The notes beneath the pieces are model-generated. The model did not search any database. It saw only the letters and a program-made list of their open reading frames with translations, and was not told the origin of the DNA. Made by a program: the position numbers and the translations under genes. A DNA stretch of 64,000 bases from Cognatishimia sp. 1_MG-2023 (GTDB taxonomy: Bacteria; Pseudomonadota; Alphaproteobacteria; Rhodobacterales; Rhodobacteraceae), in NCBI RefSeq assembly GCF_030548175.1, contig NZ_JAUORX010000006.1, positions 181,863-245,862 of the forward strand, given 5' to 3'. Numbering within the stretch: the stretch's first letter is position 1; every line of letters begins with the position of its first letter. Shown piece after piece: positions 34,329 to 42,943 of the stretch.

Positions 34329-34539
34329 GACCACAACATATCAAAGATCTTTGGATGACATAAGTCACCGATCATGCTCATAAATCAGAAGGTGAAACCC
34401 GCCCACCAATCTGATCAAAGCCGGAAATATCTAGACCCAGGTGGTCCAAGGTTGGGGGCAAGTGCAACCCGAGCTCGTTTTCACGGGATCATATCAATCA
34501 AGGTTTCACCGCAACATAGGATTATTCTTTGCCCTCAAC

Positions 34540-36048
34540 TTAAGTGGTTTTGGTATGCCCAAGGTATACCTCCACTGCTGATGCGCTACCTTCGCTCCAA
34601 ATGAGCTCTAGCCAGTGGCAAAAAGTTGACGCAAATACTGGGTCGTCTGCCAAATTTCCGTAAATCTGGCGCTGTTCTAACCACTTCTTTGGATTGAACT
34701 CGCTTGCTTTGGCTGCCACGGACAGGTGCGGCCAAATTGGATCATTGTCTTGGATTTGCGAACCGTCGTCGCGTATACCTGCGCACATTCGTGCCCATAG
34801 GGCCTCTACCAAGGCTAGACCCTTGACTGAGCCGTTTGCTGCCAAAGCATCCTTTAGAATGGGAAGGATGAATTCAGGGTGTCGCGAAGAGCCATCAAAC
34901 GCCACCCGTCGCGTGGTGTCGCGAATTTGCGGGTTGGAAAACCGGGAGGCAATTAATTCGGTATAATCGGCAGGGCTCATGTCTGGAACCGGCGCGACGT
35001 ACGGCACGATTTCTTCGTGTTCAACTTTATGAAAAAATTCAGATATCAACGGGTGGGCCATGCATTGCGCTATGGTGTCCACAGACAATAGCTCTCCGAC
35101 ATTGGCCAAAACTTGGTGCCCTGCATTCAAAATACGAATTTTCATCGCTTCGTAATTGTGAACATCGTCGGTCAGGATCGCACCAGCTTCTTCCAGTTCA
35201 GGTCGCCCTGCGCAAAAATCATCCTCGATCACCCACTGACGATAGCTTTCATGCGTGACAGGCGCGGCGTCTTCGATGCCCAACCCTCGTACCATGTCGA
35301 GTTCACTTGGCCCCGTGGCCGGCACAATGCAGTCAACCATGGAATTTGGAAAGCTACAATGTGCGGAAATCCAATCAGCTAAGCCCGGATTACTCTGGCG
35401 CGCCAGTGACACCACTGTTTGCCGTGTGATCGTGCCATTGCCACGAAGATTGTCACAGCTGAGAACCGTGAAAGCCCCTGCCCCGGTTTGTCGCCGCACG
35501 TTTAATGCAGCGACAATGGCACCAAAAGCAGTGCGCGGTGCTTCTGGGTGCGCTACATCGTGTTGAATATCAAGATGGCCAGTTTCAAACCCTCCATCGG
35601 TTGGCGCAATAAAATAGCCCCCTTCGGTCACGGTAAGAGAAACGATGCGAATTGCAGGATCCGCCATCTGGCGGATCAATGTCGCACAGTCCTCTTCTAT
35701 CGGTAGGTAGTCGATCATAGAACCGACAACTTCAGCCGACGGTCCACCCGCCGAAACTTCGATCAGCGTCGTTAAACAGTCTTGCGCCACAAGGCGCTCA
35801 CGCATGGCCGCATCATAGGAACGGACTCCAGCACCAATGATAGCCCAATCATGTGCGAGCCCATTTTGCATCAATTGATGCAAATACCACGCCTGATGAG
35901 CACGATGAAAGTTCCCGACTCCAATGTGGACTATTCCCGGTTGAAGCTGTGTCCGGTCATAGTTCGGATGCGGAATATCCTTGGGCAAGCTCGGCAGATT
36001 TGCATCTGACAGCACGATGCTCTGCATATTTTCTGTCGCGCACATCAT
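34540..36048 (-). CDS. mtlK: Mannitol/polyol 2-dehydrogenase (long-chain, MtlK-like)
   Basis: This 502-residue member of the polyol-specific long-chain dehydrogenases has the NAD-binding start (IVHIGVGNFHRAHQAWYLHQ), the SLTVTEGGYF block and the catalytic lysine in KIRILNAGHQVLANVGELL (pattern K-x4-N-x2-H). It oxidises mannitol to fructose, possibly also arabitol or sorbitol. The start codon overlaps the smoK stop by one base (TAATG), so it belongs to the smoEFGK operon. The separate sorbitol dehydrogenase gene (smoS) found beside mtlK in Rhodobacter is not present. Confidence 0.88.
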   Translation of the reverse strand: MMCATENMQSIVLSDANLPSLPKDIPHPNYDRTQLQPGIVHIGVGNFHRAHQAWYLHQLMQNGLAHDWAIIGAGVRSYDAAMRERLVAQDCLTTLIEVSAGGPSAEVVGSMIDYLPIEEDCATLIRQMADPAIRIVSLTVTEGGYFIAPTDGGFETGHLDIQHDVAHPEAPRTAFGAIVAALNVRRQTGAGAFTVLSCDNLRGNGTITRQTVVSLARQSNPGLADWISAHCSFPNSMVDCIVPATGPSELDMVRGLGIEDAAPVTHESYRQWVIEDDFCAGRPELEEAGAILTDDVHNYEAMKIRILNAGHQVLANVGELLSVDTIAQCMAHPLISEFFHKVEHEEIVPYVAPVPDMSPADYTELIASRFSNPQIRDTTRRVAFDGSSRHPEFILPILKDALAANGSVKGLALVEALWARMCAGIRDDGSQIQDNDPIWPHLSVAAKASEFNPKKWLEQRQIYGNLADDPVFASTFCHWLELIWSEGSASAVEVYLGHTKTT

Positions 36049-37049
36049 TAAATTCTTAGGCCCTGCGCATCAAATTTATGAATTTGATCAGCCTGTGGTG
36101 TGAGGTAAATCGTATCGCCATGCTTCACCGCGATGTCTCCGGTGATACGAACAGTGATCATGTCAGCAAGACCCGTGTCGTGAACATGAATAAACGTATC
36201 AGAGCCAAGGTGTTCTGCCACACCAACGCGGCCTTTCCACATGCCATCTGTCATGCTGACACCGGTATGTTCTGGACGAATACCAATCGTTGCAGCTCCC
36301 ATTTTCTCGGCTTCAGTGCCAGAAAAAATGTTCATTTTTGGAGATCCAATAAAACCTGCAACGAAGACATTGCGTGGTTTATGATATAGCTCAAGCGGAG
36401 AGCCGACCTGTTCGATCACACCGGCACGCAACACAACGATTTTGTTGGCCATTGTCATCGCTTCGACCTGATCATGGGTCACGTAGATCATGGTGGTCTT
36501 TAGCCGTTCATGCAGTTCACCAATCTCAAGACGCATCCCTACACGCAGCGCTGCATCTAGGTTTGATAGGGGTTCGTCGAACAAAAACGCCTCGGGTTCG
36601 CGCACGATGGCGCGGCCAATGGCGACGCGCTGACGTTGACCACCCGACAGATCAGCGGGTTTGCGATCTAGGTAATCCATGAGGTTTAGCGACTTGGCCG
36701 CTGTCTCGACCCGTTCATCAATTTCGGGCTGTTCCATCTTGGCCATACGCAGCGGAAAGCCAATATTTTTGCGCACCGACATATGTGGGTAAAGCGCATA
36801 GGATTGGAACACCATGGCCAGTCCACGTTTCGCTGGCGGCACATCGGTTGCATCTTCTCCTTCGATCTCAATAGCGCCAGAGGTCAAATCTTCGAGACCA
36901 GCAATCATGCGCAGCAAGGTCGACTTACCACAGCCCGACGGGCCAACGAACACTGCGAACTCTCCATCTTCGATCGTAAGATCCAATGGCGGTATGACCT
37001 GCGTTTCACCAAACGTCTTGGTCACGTTTTTCAATACGATACGTCCCAT
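36048..37049 (-). CDS. smoK: Polyol ABC transporter ATPase SmoK
   Basis: This 333-residue MalK/UgpC-type ATPase has Walker A ([16 protein letters not shown]), signature ([17 protein letters not shown]), Walker B ([13 protein letters not shown]), the H-loop ([12 protein letters not shown]) and a C-terminal regulatory OB domain with [12 protein letters not shown] and GIRPEHTGV. It may also serve other carbohydrate ABC systems of the window that lack an ATPase gene. Confidence 0.9.
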   Translation of the reverse strand: MGRIVLKNVTKTFGETQVIPPLDLTIEDGEFAVFVGPSGCGKSTLLRMIAGLEDLTSGAIEIEGEDATDVPPAKRGLAMVFQSYALYPHMSVRKNIGFPLRMAKMEQPEIDERVETAAKSLNLMDYLDRKPADLSGGQRQRVAIGRAIVREPEAFLFDEPLSNLDAALRVGMRLEIGELHERLKTTMIYVTHDQVEAMTMANKIVVLRAGVIEQVGSPLELYHKPRNVFVAGFIGSPKMNIFSGTEAEKMGAATIGIRPEHTGVSMTDGMWKGRVGVAEHLGSDTFIHVHDTGLADMITVRITGDIAVKHGDTIYLTPQADQIHKFDAQGLRI

Positions 37050-37058
37050 TGTCTTTCC

Positions 37059-37892
37059 TTATTTCACAGCGCCAAAGGTCAAACCTTGGACAAGTTGTTT
37101 CTGGCAAAACCATCCCAATACAACGATGGGTCCGACGGCGGCCGCCGATACTGCGGAGAGGCGACCAAAGAACAGGCCCTCAGGGGCGCGGTTGCCTTCG
37201 ATGAGTTTAGAGAGCGTTGCTGCATCTGTTGTTGTCAGACGAACGGTCCAATATGCCTCGTTCCAGCAGAAGATGAAGCAGAGCAACGCCGTTGAGGCGA
37301 TCCCACCCCAGGCGAGCGGAATGAGGATTTCTTTGATTTCGCCCCAAGTGTTTGCGCCATCCATTTGACCCGCTTCGATGATGTCTTTTGGGATCTCTTT
37401 GAAGTAGGTGAATAACATCCAGATCACGATGGGCATGTTGATCAGACTGAGCACCAAGATGATCAAGAAATGCGTATCAAACAGCCCGGCACTTTTGGTG
37501 ATAAATGTCATCGGATAAAGCACCGCCGCGGCTGGCAGCATTTTGGTCGACAGCATCCACATCAACACGTCTTTAGTCGCGCGGCTTGGGTTAAACGCCA
37601 TGGCATATGCACACGGGATACCAACGAACAGCGTAAAGACTGTGGCCATAACCGCGGTGATGACCGAGTTCTTAGCAAAGCGCCAATAGTCGTAATTTTC
37701 GGTCATGTTGATGTAGTTGTCGAAGGTTGGTTTGAAAAAGATCAGGTGTTCCGGTTTCACCGCGTCGGCGTCGGTCTTAAAGCTGGTTAGCACCATCCAG
37801 AAGATGGGGAAGAAGAAGAACAGCCCAACGACCCAGGCCAATGTCGGCCGTCCGTATTTTCCGAACCTCGAAGTTTTTGCAACGATTGCCAT
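37059..37892 (-). CDS. smoG: Polyol ABC transporter permease SmoG
   Basis: This 277-residue MalG-type permease has six helices and an EAA loop (EAGQMDGANTWGEIKEILIP). Nine bases separate it from smoK and 12 from smoF. The C-terminal QLVQGLTFGAVK ending is typical of this subgroup. Confidence 0.9.
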   Translation of the reverse strand: MAIVAKTSRFGKYGRPTLAWVVGLFFFFPIFWMVLTSFKTDADAVKPEHLIFFKPTFDNYINMTENYDYWRFAKNSVITAVMATVFTLFVGIPCAYAMAFNPSRATKDVLMWMLSTKMLPAAAVLYPMTFITKSAGLFDTHFLIILVLSLINMPIVIWMLFTYFKEIPKDIIEAGQMDGANTWGEIKEILIPLAWGGIASTALLCFIFCWNEAYWTVRLTTTDAATLSKLIEGNRAPEGLFFGRLSAVSAAAVGPIVVLGWFCQKQLVQGLTFGAVK

Positions 37893-37904
37893 TGTCTGGT
37901 CCTC

Positions 37905-38843
37905 TTATTCCATGAGTGTCTTGCCAATCATGCGCAGCAAAAAGATTGCGACGATGTTGGCGAGGATGACTGCAAAGATGCCTGTGGCACTTGCTGCACC
38001 GATGTTGTTGTTGGCAAATTCACCTATCAAGTAAGGCAGGTTTTTATTGCCGTTTCCGCGGCTTACGATTTCGATCTCGGCGTATAGCGACAGGTGAAAG
38101 ATCGCCTGGATCATCACCACGATTGCGATTGGGCGTGCCAAATGCGGCAAGGTGAGAAAGCGAAATTGCGACCAAGTGTTTGCCCCATCAAGTACAGCGG
38201 CTTCTTTCTGCTGCTGGTCTTCCGATTGCAAAGAAGTCATGAAAATTAATACAGCAAAGGGTGTCCATTGCCACGTCACCATGATGATAACGGCGTAGGC
38301 CGAAGTTTGCGTCGCTCGGAACGAAATCGGGTGCAGCTCGGGCCACATGCTAAAGAACCATCCGACCAACGGCGCGTCTTTAAGGCCTGTGATCATGTCA
38401 TTGATGCCGCCAACCGCAATACCTTGCAGACCAAGAACCGGATCAAGGATCATGTTAATCCACAAAACCGCATTCACAGCAGGCATCACAAAGAACGGTG
38501 AGATCAAAAGCACCCGGACGATGCCCTGCCCCGGAAAGCTTTTGTTGATAAGTACGGCGATCAACACGCCCAGAATGACGGTTAGAAACAGAATGCTGCA
38601 AACGATGAACAAGCTGTTCTGAATAGCAAACAAGAAGTCTTTGGATTTTAAAACAAATTCATAGTTACCAAAGCCGCGCCAGTTGCTGAAACTCGGCGTC
38701 GTCCACTCTGGGCGACGTAAGCTATTTAAAACGTAGCGAATAAACGAGAAGTACAGCGTCATCCCTAGAGGGATTAGCATCCATACTAAAAGCAAAAGCA
38801 CCGCGGGTGTTTGAAGAAGGCGGGGGAGCTTTCTGTCAGACAT
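37905..38843 (-). CDS. smoF: Polyol ABC transporter permease SmoF
   Basis: This 312-residue MalF-type permease has an N-terminal helix, the SNWRGFGNYEFVLKSKDF segment and an EAA loop (EAAVLDGANTWSQFRFLTLP). The gap to smoE (152 bases) contains two hairpins. Confidence 0.9.
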   Translation of the reverse strand: MSDRKLPRLLQTPAVLLLLVWMLIPLGMTLYFSFIRYVLNSLRRPEWTTPSFSNWRGFGNYEFVLKSKDFLFAIQNSLFIVCSILFLTVILGVLIAVLINKSFPGQGIVRVLLISPFFVMPAVNAVLWINMILDPVLGLQGIAVGGINDMITGLKDAPLVGWFFSMWPELHPISFRATQTSAYAVIIMVTWQWTPFAVLIFMTSLQSEDQQQKEAAVLDGANTWSQFRFLTLPHLARPIAIVVMIQAIFHLSLYAEIEIVSRGNGNKNLPYLIGEFANNNIGAASATGIFAVILANIVAIFLLRMIGKTLME

Positions 38844-38858
38844 GATCCTATCCTCCAG

Positions 38859-38988
38859 GCAAAACGTCTTTTACGTTTTGCTCGTGATGTTGGGGTTACG
38901 AATATTTGGATGTTAGGCGTCGCCGAGGCTATTTAGCAAATCGGACAAGGGGATTGGTGGGAGAGCCCGGTACAAACCGGACCCTCCA
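38859..38988 (-). terminator. Two intercistronic hairpins between smoE and smoF
   Basis: 38958-38988: a stem made of GGAG/CTCC around CCGGT/ACCGG, just past the smoE stop. 38859-38881: a 9-bp stem GCAAAACGT/ACGTTTTGC with a 5-base loop just before smoF. Neither is followed by a strong T run. The pair probably limits expression of the membrane genes relative to the receptor. Confidence 0.6.
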
Positions 38989-38995
38989 GAGTAGC

Positions 38996-40282
38996 TTAGT
39001 CGTAGTAGCCAGCCTCTTTCATGATCGAGTCCGCTGCCTTTTGCGACGCTGCAAGTGCATCCTCTACAGACTTGGCACCCGACAGAGCTGCGGCCATTTC
39101 CTGAGCGACGGCAGAGCCGACTTCTGGGAATTCTGGGATCGCTGCGAACTGAACACCAACATAAGGCTTCAGATCGGTTGCACCCGGTGCCGCGCTTTCG
39201 ATTGCTGCCAATTCAGCTGCCGCAAAGCCTGCTGCTGCTTGGAACTCAGGGATCGCGTAGGTTGACGCACGTTGACCAGTTGGAACAGAACCCCATCCAA
39301 ACTCAGCATGGTTACCAACTGCTTTTACGTAGTCTTTTGATGTTGCCCACTCGATAAAGTCAGCCGCTGCTTCAGCGTTCGGAGACCCCGCAGGGATCGC
39401 CATTGCCCACGCCCACAGCCAGTTTGCACCAACTGGGTTACCTGCATTTGGTGATTGCGCGTAAGCCACACCGTCAACTTCTAGGAAGGATGCCGCGATT
39501 GTGGCATCAATCCACATGCCGCATTTGCCTTCGTTATAAAGCGCAAGGATTTCATTGAACGAGTTCCCTTCAGAACCTGGAGGGCCATAGTTACCCAATA
39601 GGTCGACGTAGAAGTTGATCGCCGCGTTCCATTCCGCGCTGTCCAGAACTGGACGCATATCGGCATCAAACCACGCGCCACCGAAAGAGTTCACAACAGT
39701 GGTGATAAACGCCATGTTGTCGCCCCAACCCGGCTTACCGCGAAGGCATGCGCCATAAACGCCATTTGCTGGATCGTGAATTGCTGCGGCTGCTGCCTTC
39801 ACGTTGTCCCAGCTGTCGTTGTCTGTGATAGATACACCTGCTGCATCCATCAGGTCTTTGCGATACATCACCATCGAAGATTCACCATAGAATGGTGCTG
39901 CGTAAAGCTGACCCTCGTGGGACAAACCGTTGCGCATCGCTGGTAGAATATCGTCGACATCATAGTCAGCTGAGAAGTTCAGCGGTTCAATCCAGCCTGC
40001 TGCACCCCAAATCGGGGCTTCCTGCATGCCGATGTTGATGATGTCATACTGCCCGCCACCTGTTGCGGTGTCAGAGGTTACCTGCTCGCGAAGAACACCT
40101 TCTTCTAGCGAAACCCAGTTCAGTTCGACGCCTGTCTCTTGTGTGTAGGCCTCTGCAACTGTCTGCATGTTGATCATGTGACCGTTGTTCACGATCGCAA
40201 TTGTGAGTGTCTCGGCTGATACGCTGCCTGCCCCAATAAGCGACATGGCAGTTGCTGCACGAAGTGCGTTCTTTTTAAACAT
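38996..40282 (-). CDS. smoE: Polyol ABC transporter binding protein SmoE
   Basis: This 428-residue periplasmic receptor of the extracellular solute-binding family 1 starts at ATG 40282 behind GGGAGGA, with a Sec signal (ALRAATAMSLIGAGSVSA, then ETLTIAIVNNGHMI). Polyol-receptor features are TGVELNWVSLEEGVLREQVT, QYDIINIGMQEAPIWGAAGW and YAAPFYGESSMVMYRKDLMD. The gene order smoE-F-G-K-mtlK supports mannitol/sorbitol uptake. A LacI operator lies 68 bases upstream. Confidence 0.9.
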   Translation of the reverse strand: MFKKNALRAATAMSLIGAGSVSAETLTIAIVNNGHMINMQTVAEAYTQETGVELNWVSLEEGVLREQVTSDTATGGGQYDIINIGMQEAPIWGAAGWIEPLNFSADYDVDDILPAMRNGLSHEGQLYAAPFYGESSMVMYRKDLMDAAGVSITDNDSWDNVKAAAAAIHDPANGVYGACLRGKPGWGDNMAFITTVVNSFGGAWFDADMRPVLDSAEWNAAINFYVDLLGNYGPPGSEGNSFNEILALYNEGKCGMWIDATIAASFLEVDGVAYAQSPNAGNPVGANWLWAWAMAIPAGSPNAEAAADFIEWATSKDYVKAVGNHAEFGWGSVPTGQRASTYAIPEFQAAAGFAAAELAAIESAAPGATDLKPYVGVQFAAIPEFPEVGSAVAQEMAAALSGAKSVEDALAASQKAADSIMKEAGYYD

Positions 40283-40349
40283 CCTATTCCTCCCGTAATC
40301 GATGTTGCATCTAAAGTAGCGACAAATATCTTCTCGCGTCAAATTAATT

Positions 40350-40365
40350 CTTTACGCGAGTAAAG
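40350..40365. promoter_or_regulatory. LacI-type operator of the smo operon
   Basis: The palindrome CTTTAC-GCGA-GTAAAG lies between the lacI-type gene and smoE. A second, related CTCGCGT segment is close by at about 40332-40340. The palindrome is seen directly; binding by the adjacent LacI regulator is inferred. Confidence 0.55.
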
Positions 40366-40394
40366 TTTTATAAATTTCCTTTAACCTCTGATAC

Positions 40395-41426
40395 TTACGC
40401 CGAGGCCCTCATTACCAGTCGCCCATCAAATAAGGTTTCCTCTTGCGAATCGGCTGTAGTTTTCCCCTCAATCCTTTCAAACAAAGTCTCTACACTCCGT
40501 TTAGCAATGGCCTCATAATCCTGAGACACTGTCGTTAAGGTTGGACAAGTATATCGCGAAAATGGATGGTCATCGTGTCCAGCTACGCGCAACGTACATT
40601 CAGGCTCTAGACCTACGCGCACACCTTCTTCGAAAGCGGCTGACAGAAACCCAATAGCAAGTCGATCATTACTGCACAGAATTGTGTTGGTTGGAAGCTT
40701 GCCCCCTCGCACGACGCGCCGCCCTTCTTGAAAGCCGATCTCTTCAAATTCCCACCCCTCACCGGCCGCTTGGATCAAATTCGGTTCATGACCTAACGCT
40801 TCCATCGACGCGATATAGGCATTACGACGTTTGAAAGCGTTTGGGTTTGTCGGTGATTTCATCTCAAAGAAGGTTGGCGGTTCGCCGGTACGGCACAGAT
40901 AATCCACCATGATCCCAACACTTTGTTCGTTATTAGAGCCAACGAAAGGCGCTCCAATTCCGTCGATATTAGCGTCAAACAGCACACTTGGCACATCATT
41001 ACAGAACGTATCAACATGCGCTCGATCAGAGGCTCGTCCTAGAGGCGCTAATAAAACACCGGCTGGTTTAATGCTGCGGAGGTTTTCGAGGTTTTCGATT
41101 TCCAATTCGGGTCGGCCGTGTGAACCCAATAGAACAGGTTTGTACCCCGTTTCCAGAATGTTATCTTCGATGACCCTCGCAATTTTCGCAAAAAAGGGAT
41201 CAGAGAGATAGGGAACCACTACTCCAATGTTTTTGGTCAGTCGCCGATTTTGGTTTATTGCGTAAAGATTAGGTTGGTAGTCGTATTTTTCTAATGCTTC
41301 CTCAATCCGTTTTTTGGTGGAAACGCGAACGCTGCCAGGGTCATTAAAAAATTTTGAAAGTGTCGGCCGGGAAATACCGCTGACGGCAGCAAAATCTTCC
41401 ATGTTTCTTATTTTTTTGCTCTTCAT
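40395..41426 (-). CDS. LacI family transcriptional regulator of the polyol operon
   Basis: This regulator (343 residues from ATG 41426; the frame is open further to a GTG at 41492) has a LacI helix-turn-helix (MEDFAAVSGISRPTLSKFFN) followed by VRVSTKKRIEEALEKYDYQP. A sugar-binding core has GVVVPYLSDPFFAKIARVIE and CSNDRLAIGFLSAAFEEGV. It lies upstream of smoE on the same strand and probably represses the smo genes through the site at 40350. The start is uncertain since no strong ribosome site precedes any candidate. Confidence 0.87.
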   Translation of the reverse strand: MKSKKIRNMEDFAAVSGISRPTLSKFFNDPGSVRVSTKKRIEEALEKYDYQPNLYAINQNRRLTKNIGVVVPYLSDPFFAKIARVIEDNILETGYKPVLLGSHGRPELEIENLENLRSIKPAGVLLAPLGRASDRAHVDTFCNDVPSVLFDANIDGIGAPFVGSNNEQSVGIMVDYLCRTGEPPTFFEMKSPTNPNAFKRRNAYIASMEALGHEPNLIQAAGEGWEFEEIGFQEGRRVVRGGKLPTNTILCSNDRLAIGFLSAAFEEGVRVGLEPECTLRVAGHDDHPFSRYTCPTLTTVSQDYEAIAKRSVETLFERIEGKTTADSQEETLFDGRLVMRASA

Positions 41427-41520
41427 GAAAGGGCCCATTTTACAGCTATCAACTTTCGAACGAATTAACTCACGTCCATTATTCTCTTTCACTATAAATT
41501 AACGCGCGGAAACTTTCACC

Positions 41521-41534
41521 AAATTTCGAAATTT
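41521..41534. promoter_or_regulatory. Perfect AT-rich palindrome upstream of the lacI-type gene
   Basis: AAATTTCGAAATTT is a perfect 14-base palindrome 95 bases before the LacI start, a possible site for a regulator, close to the IS3 left end at 41588. Confidence 0.3.
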
Positions 41535-41840
41535 GCGCTGTTTCAATCACTTGCCGCAAACTTCCTCCTTCCAACCGACGCGTAGAATGGACCTGTCTCG
41601 CTTTCGTGCCGCCCCATGTGCCAGTTCAAGCCACTTTTCCGTTCGAAAACGACGGGGCTTTTCCAACCCAGTGCTGAGTGTTTTCTGCGGGCGTTATAGA
41701 AGCCATTTATGTAGTTGAAGATTGCCAATTCAGCGGTGCGTCGGGTGGCCCAAGATTGCCGCCAGAACAGCTCCGTCTTAATCGTCTTGAAGAACGTCTC
41801 AACTGCGGCGTTGTCAAAACAATTCCCTTTCCCAGACATC

Positions 41841-41877
41841 CACTGCCCGGCAGTGCATGTTTACATGCATGAGAGGG
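41841..41877 (+). repeat. Palindromic mini-element E2 (37 bp) inside IS3 copy 2
   Basis: Sits between the codons for F-K-A-S and M-S-G-K of orfB, which are contiguous in copy 1. Sequence begins CACTGCCCGGCAGT (stem ACTGC/GCAGT), continues with stem TGCATGT/ACATGCA and ends TGAGAGGG. Ends match E1 and E3, the inner stem sequence differs. Confidence 0.8.
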
Positions 41878-42125
41878 GATGCTTTGAACCCATGCCTACG
41901 CAGGATCTTCTGGTAGTCATGTGAGCAATATTGCGACCCGCGATCCGTGTGATGGATACAACCTTTAGGCGGTTTGCGTAGATTGATCGCCATTTCCAAG
42001 GCTCGGATTGCCAGATCGCGCTTCATGCGGTTGCTAACGGCCCAGCCGATCACGCGCCTAGAGTGCAGATCAAGGATGACAGCCAGGTACAGCCAACCCT
42101 CACGCGTCCACACTTCGCTGATGTC

Positions 42126-42168
42126 CATTGCCCGGCAGGGTATTTGCACAGCAAATGTCCCGAGAGGG
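42126..42168 (+). repeat. Palindromic mini-element E3 (43 bp) inside IS3 copy 2
   Basis: Sits between the codons for K-W-A-G and D-I-S/E-V-W. Sequence begins CATTGCCCGGCAG, contains stem ATTTGC/GCAAAT with a 3-base loop, enclosed by GGG/CCC, and ends CGAGAGGG. Ends match E1 and E2. Confidence 0.8.
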
Positions 42169-42305
42169 GCCAGCCCATTTCTGGTTTGGCTTTTCAGCAT
42201 TGAAGTCGCGATCCAGCAGGTTTGGCGCGATATTGAACTTGTGGTTGCTGTCAGTAGTCACCTTGTATTTCTTTGACCTTTCGACACAAATGCTGTTCTC
42301 ACGCA

Positions 42306-42354
42306 GTGACGAGGGTTCGGCAGATGATCTGGGAGATCATTTGCCCAAGGAACG
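42306..42354 (+). repeat. Hairpin insertion E4 inside IS3 copy 2
   Basis: About 49 bases interrupt the codons for G-H-R-R-V-G-R and L-M-R. The core GGCAGATGATCT-GGG-AGATCATTTGCC is a 12-bp stem with one G-T pair. It shares CGGCAG with E1-E3 but not their GAGAG end, so membership in the same family is uncertain. Confidence 0.6.
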
Positions 42355-42943
42355 CGACCAACACGACGGTGTCCTACGTCAACGCCGACCTCCTTCAATT
42401 CTTCGGTCATTCTGGGGCGACCATAACTGCCCAGAGATAGGGCAAACTGTTCTCTTATATGTGCCAGCACCACCAAATCTTTACGCTGACTGGTACTCAA
42501 CGGCCGGGAACAAAAGGCACGATAGCCACGCGGGCTAACGTCCATAATTTGACACAGCCGATTGACAGGCAGCATATCCTTATTCTTTGCAATAAACGCG
42601 AACCTCATTTGCTTCGCTCCGCAAAGAACTGGGTGGCTTTTTTAACACTTCCCTCTCCTCGCGCAGTAGGCGGTTTTCTTTTCGAAGCTCCGCCAGATCG
42701 CGTTCCAAGTCGGATTGTGCGGTTGGTTTTTCAGGGCTGTGCTGATCTTGTTGTATCCAGCGGCTCAGCGTTGAAAACGCCAAGATCAGCCGCAACCTGC
42801 TTGCGCGACAGTCCGCTAATTAAAGCTATGCGAAGCGCTTCTGCGCGGAATTCTGGGGTTCGTTGTGGTGATGCCATTTCGTTGCTCCTTTGAGGCAAAA
42901 TACCAAGTCAAAGGAGCGGAACCAATCCGCGACAGGTCCAGTT

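Larger units (their letters stand above)
41600..42877 (-). pseudogene. IS3-family transposase orfA/orfB, broken by short insertions and frameshifts
   Basis: orfA starts at 42877 (ASPQRTPEFRAEALRIALIS), shifts frame after VAADLGV and continues as FSTLSRWIQQDQHSPEKPTA and a leucine-rich helix ELRKENRLLREEREVLKK up to an A6 run that may be the remains of the programmed frameshift site. orfB begins MRFAFIAKNKDMLPVNRLCQ at 42608 and contains SYGRPRMTEELKEVGVDVGH. Then the three insertions at 42306-42354, 42126-42168 and 41841-41877 break it. The DDE parts VWTREGWLYLAVILDLHSRR, CIHHTDRGSQYCSHDYQKIL and CFDNAAVETFFKTIKTEL are still readable. No active transposase can be made. Confidence 0.87.
41588..42940 (-). 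mobile_element. Decayed IS3-family element, copy 2, near full length
   Basis: Ends are inverted repeats: TGGACCTGTCTCG at 41588 and CGCGACAGGTCCA up to 42940. The total of 1353 bp equals a normal IS3-type element of about 1.23 kb plus three short palindromic insertions. orfA and orfB run on the minus strand. No target duplication is visible (flanks GAA and GTT). The right end lies only three bases past the stop codon of the sulfatase gene. Confidence 0.87.

Noticed and set aside
41813..42360. A possible CRISPR-like array, because similar short palindromes recur
   Set aside because: There are only three or four units at irregular distances, each inserted in transposase codons, with no spacers and no cas genes.
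41585..42943. Target-site duplication around IS copy 2
   Set aside because: The bases flanking the inverted repeats (GAA on the left, GTT on the right) do not match.
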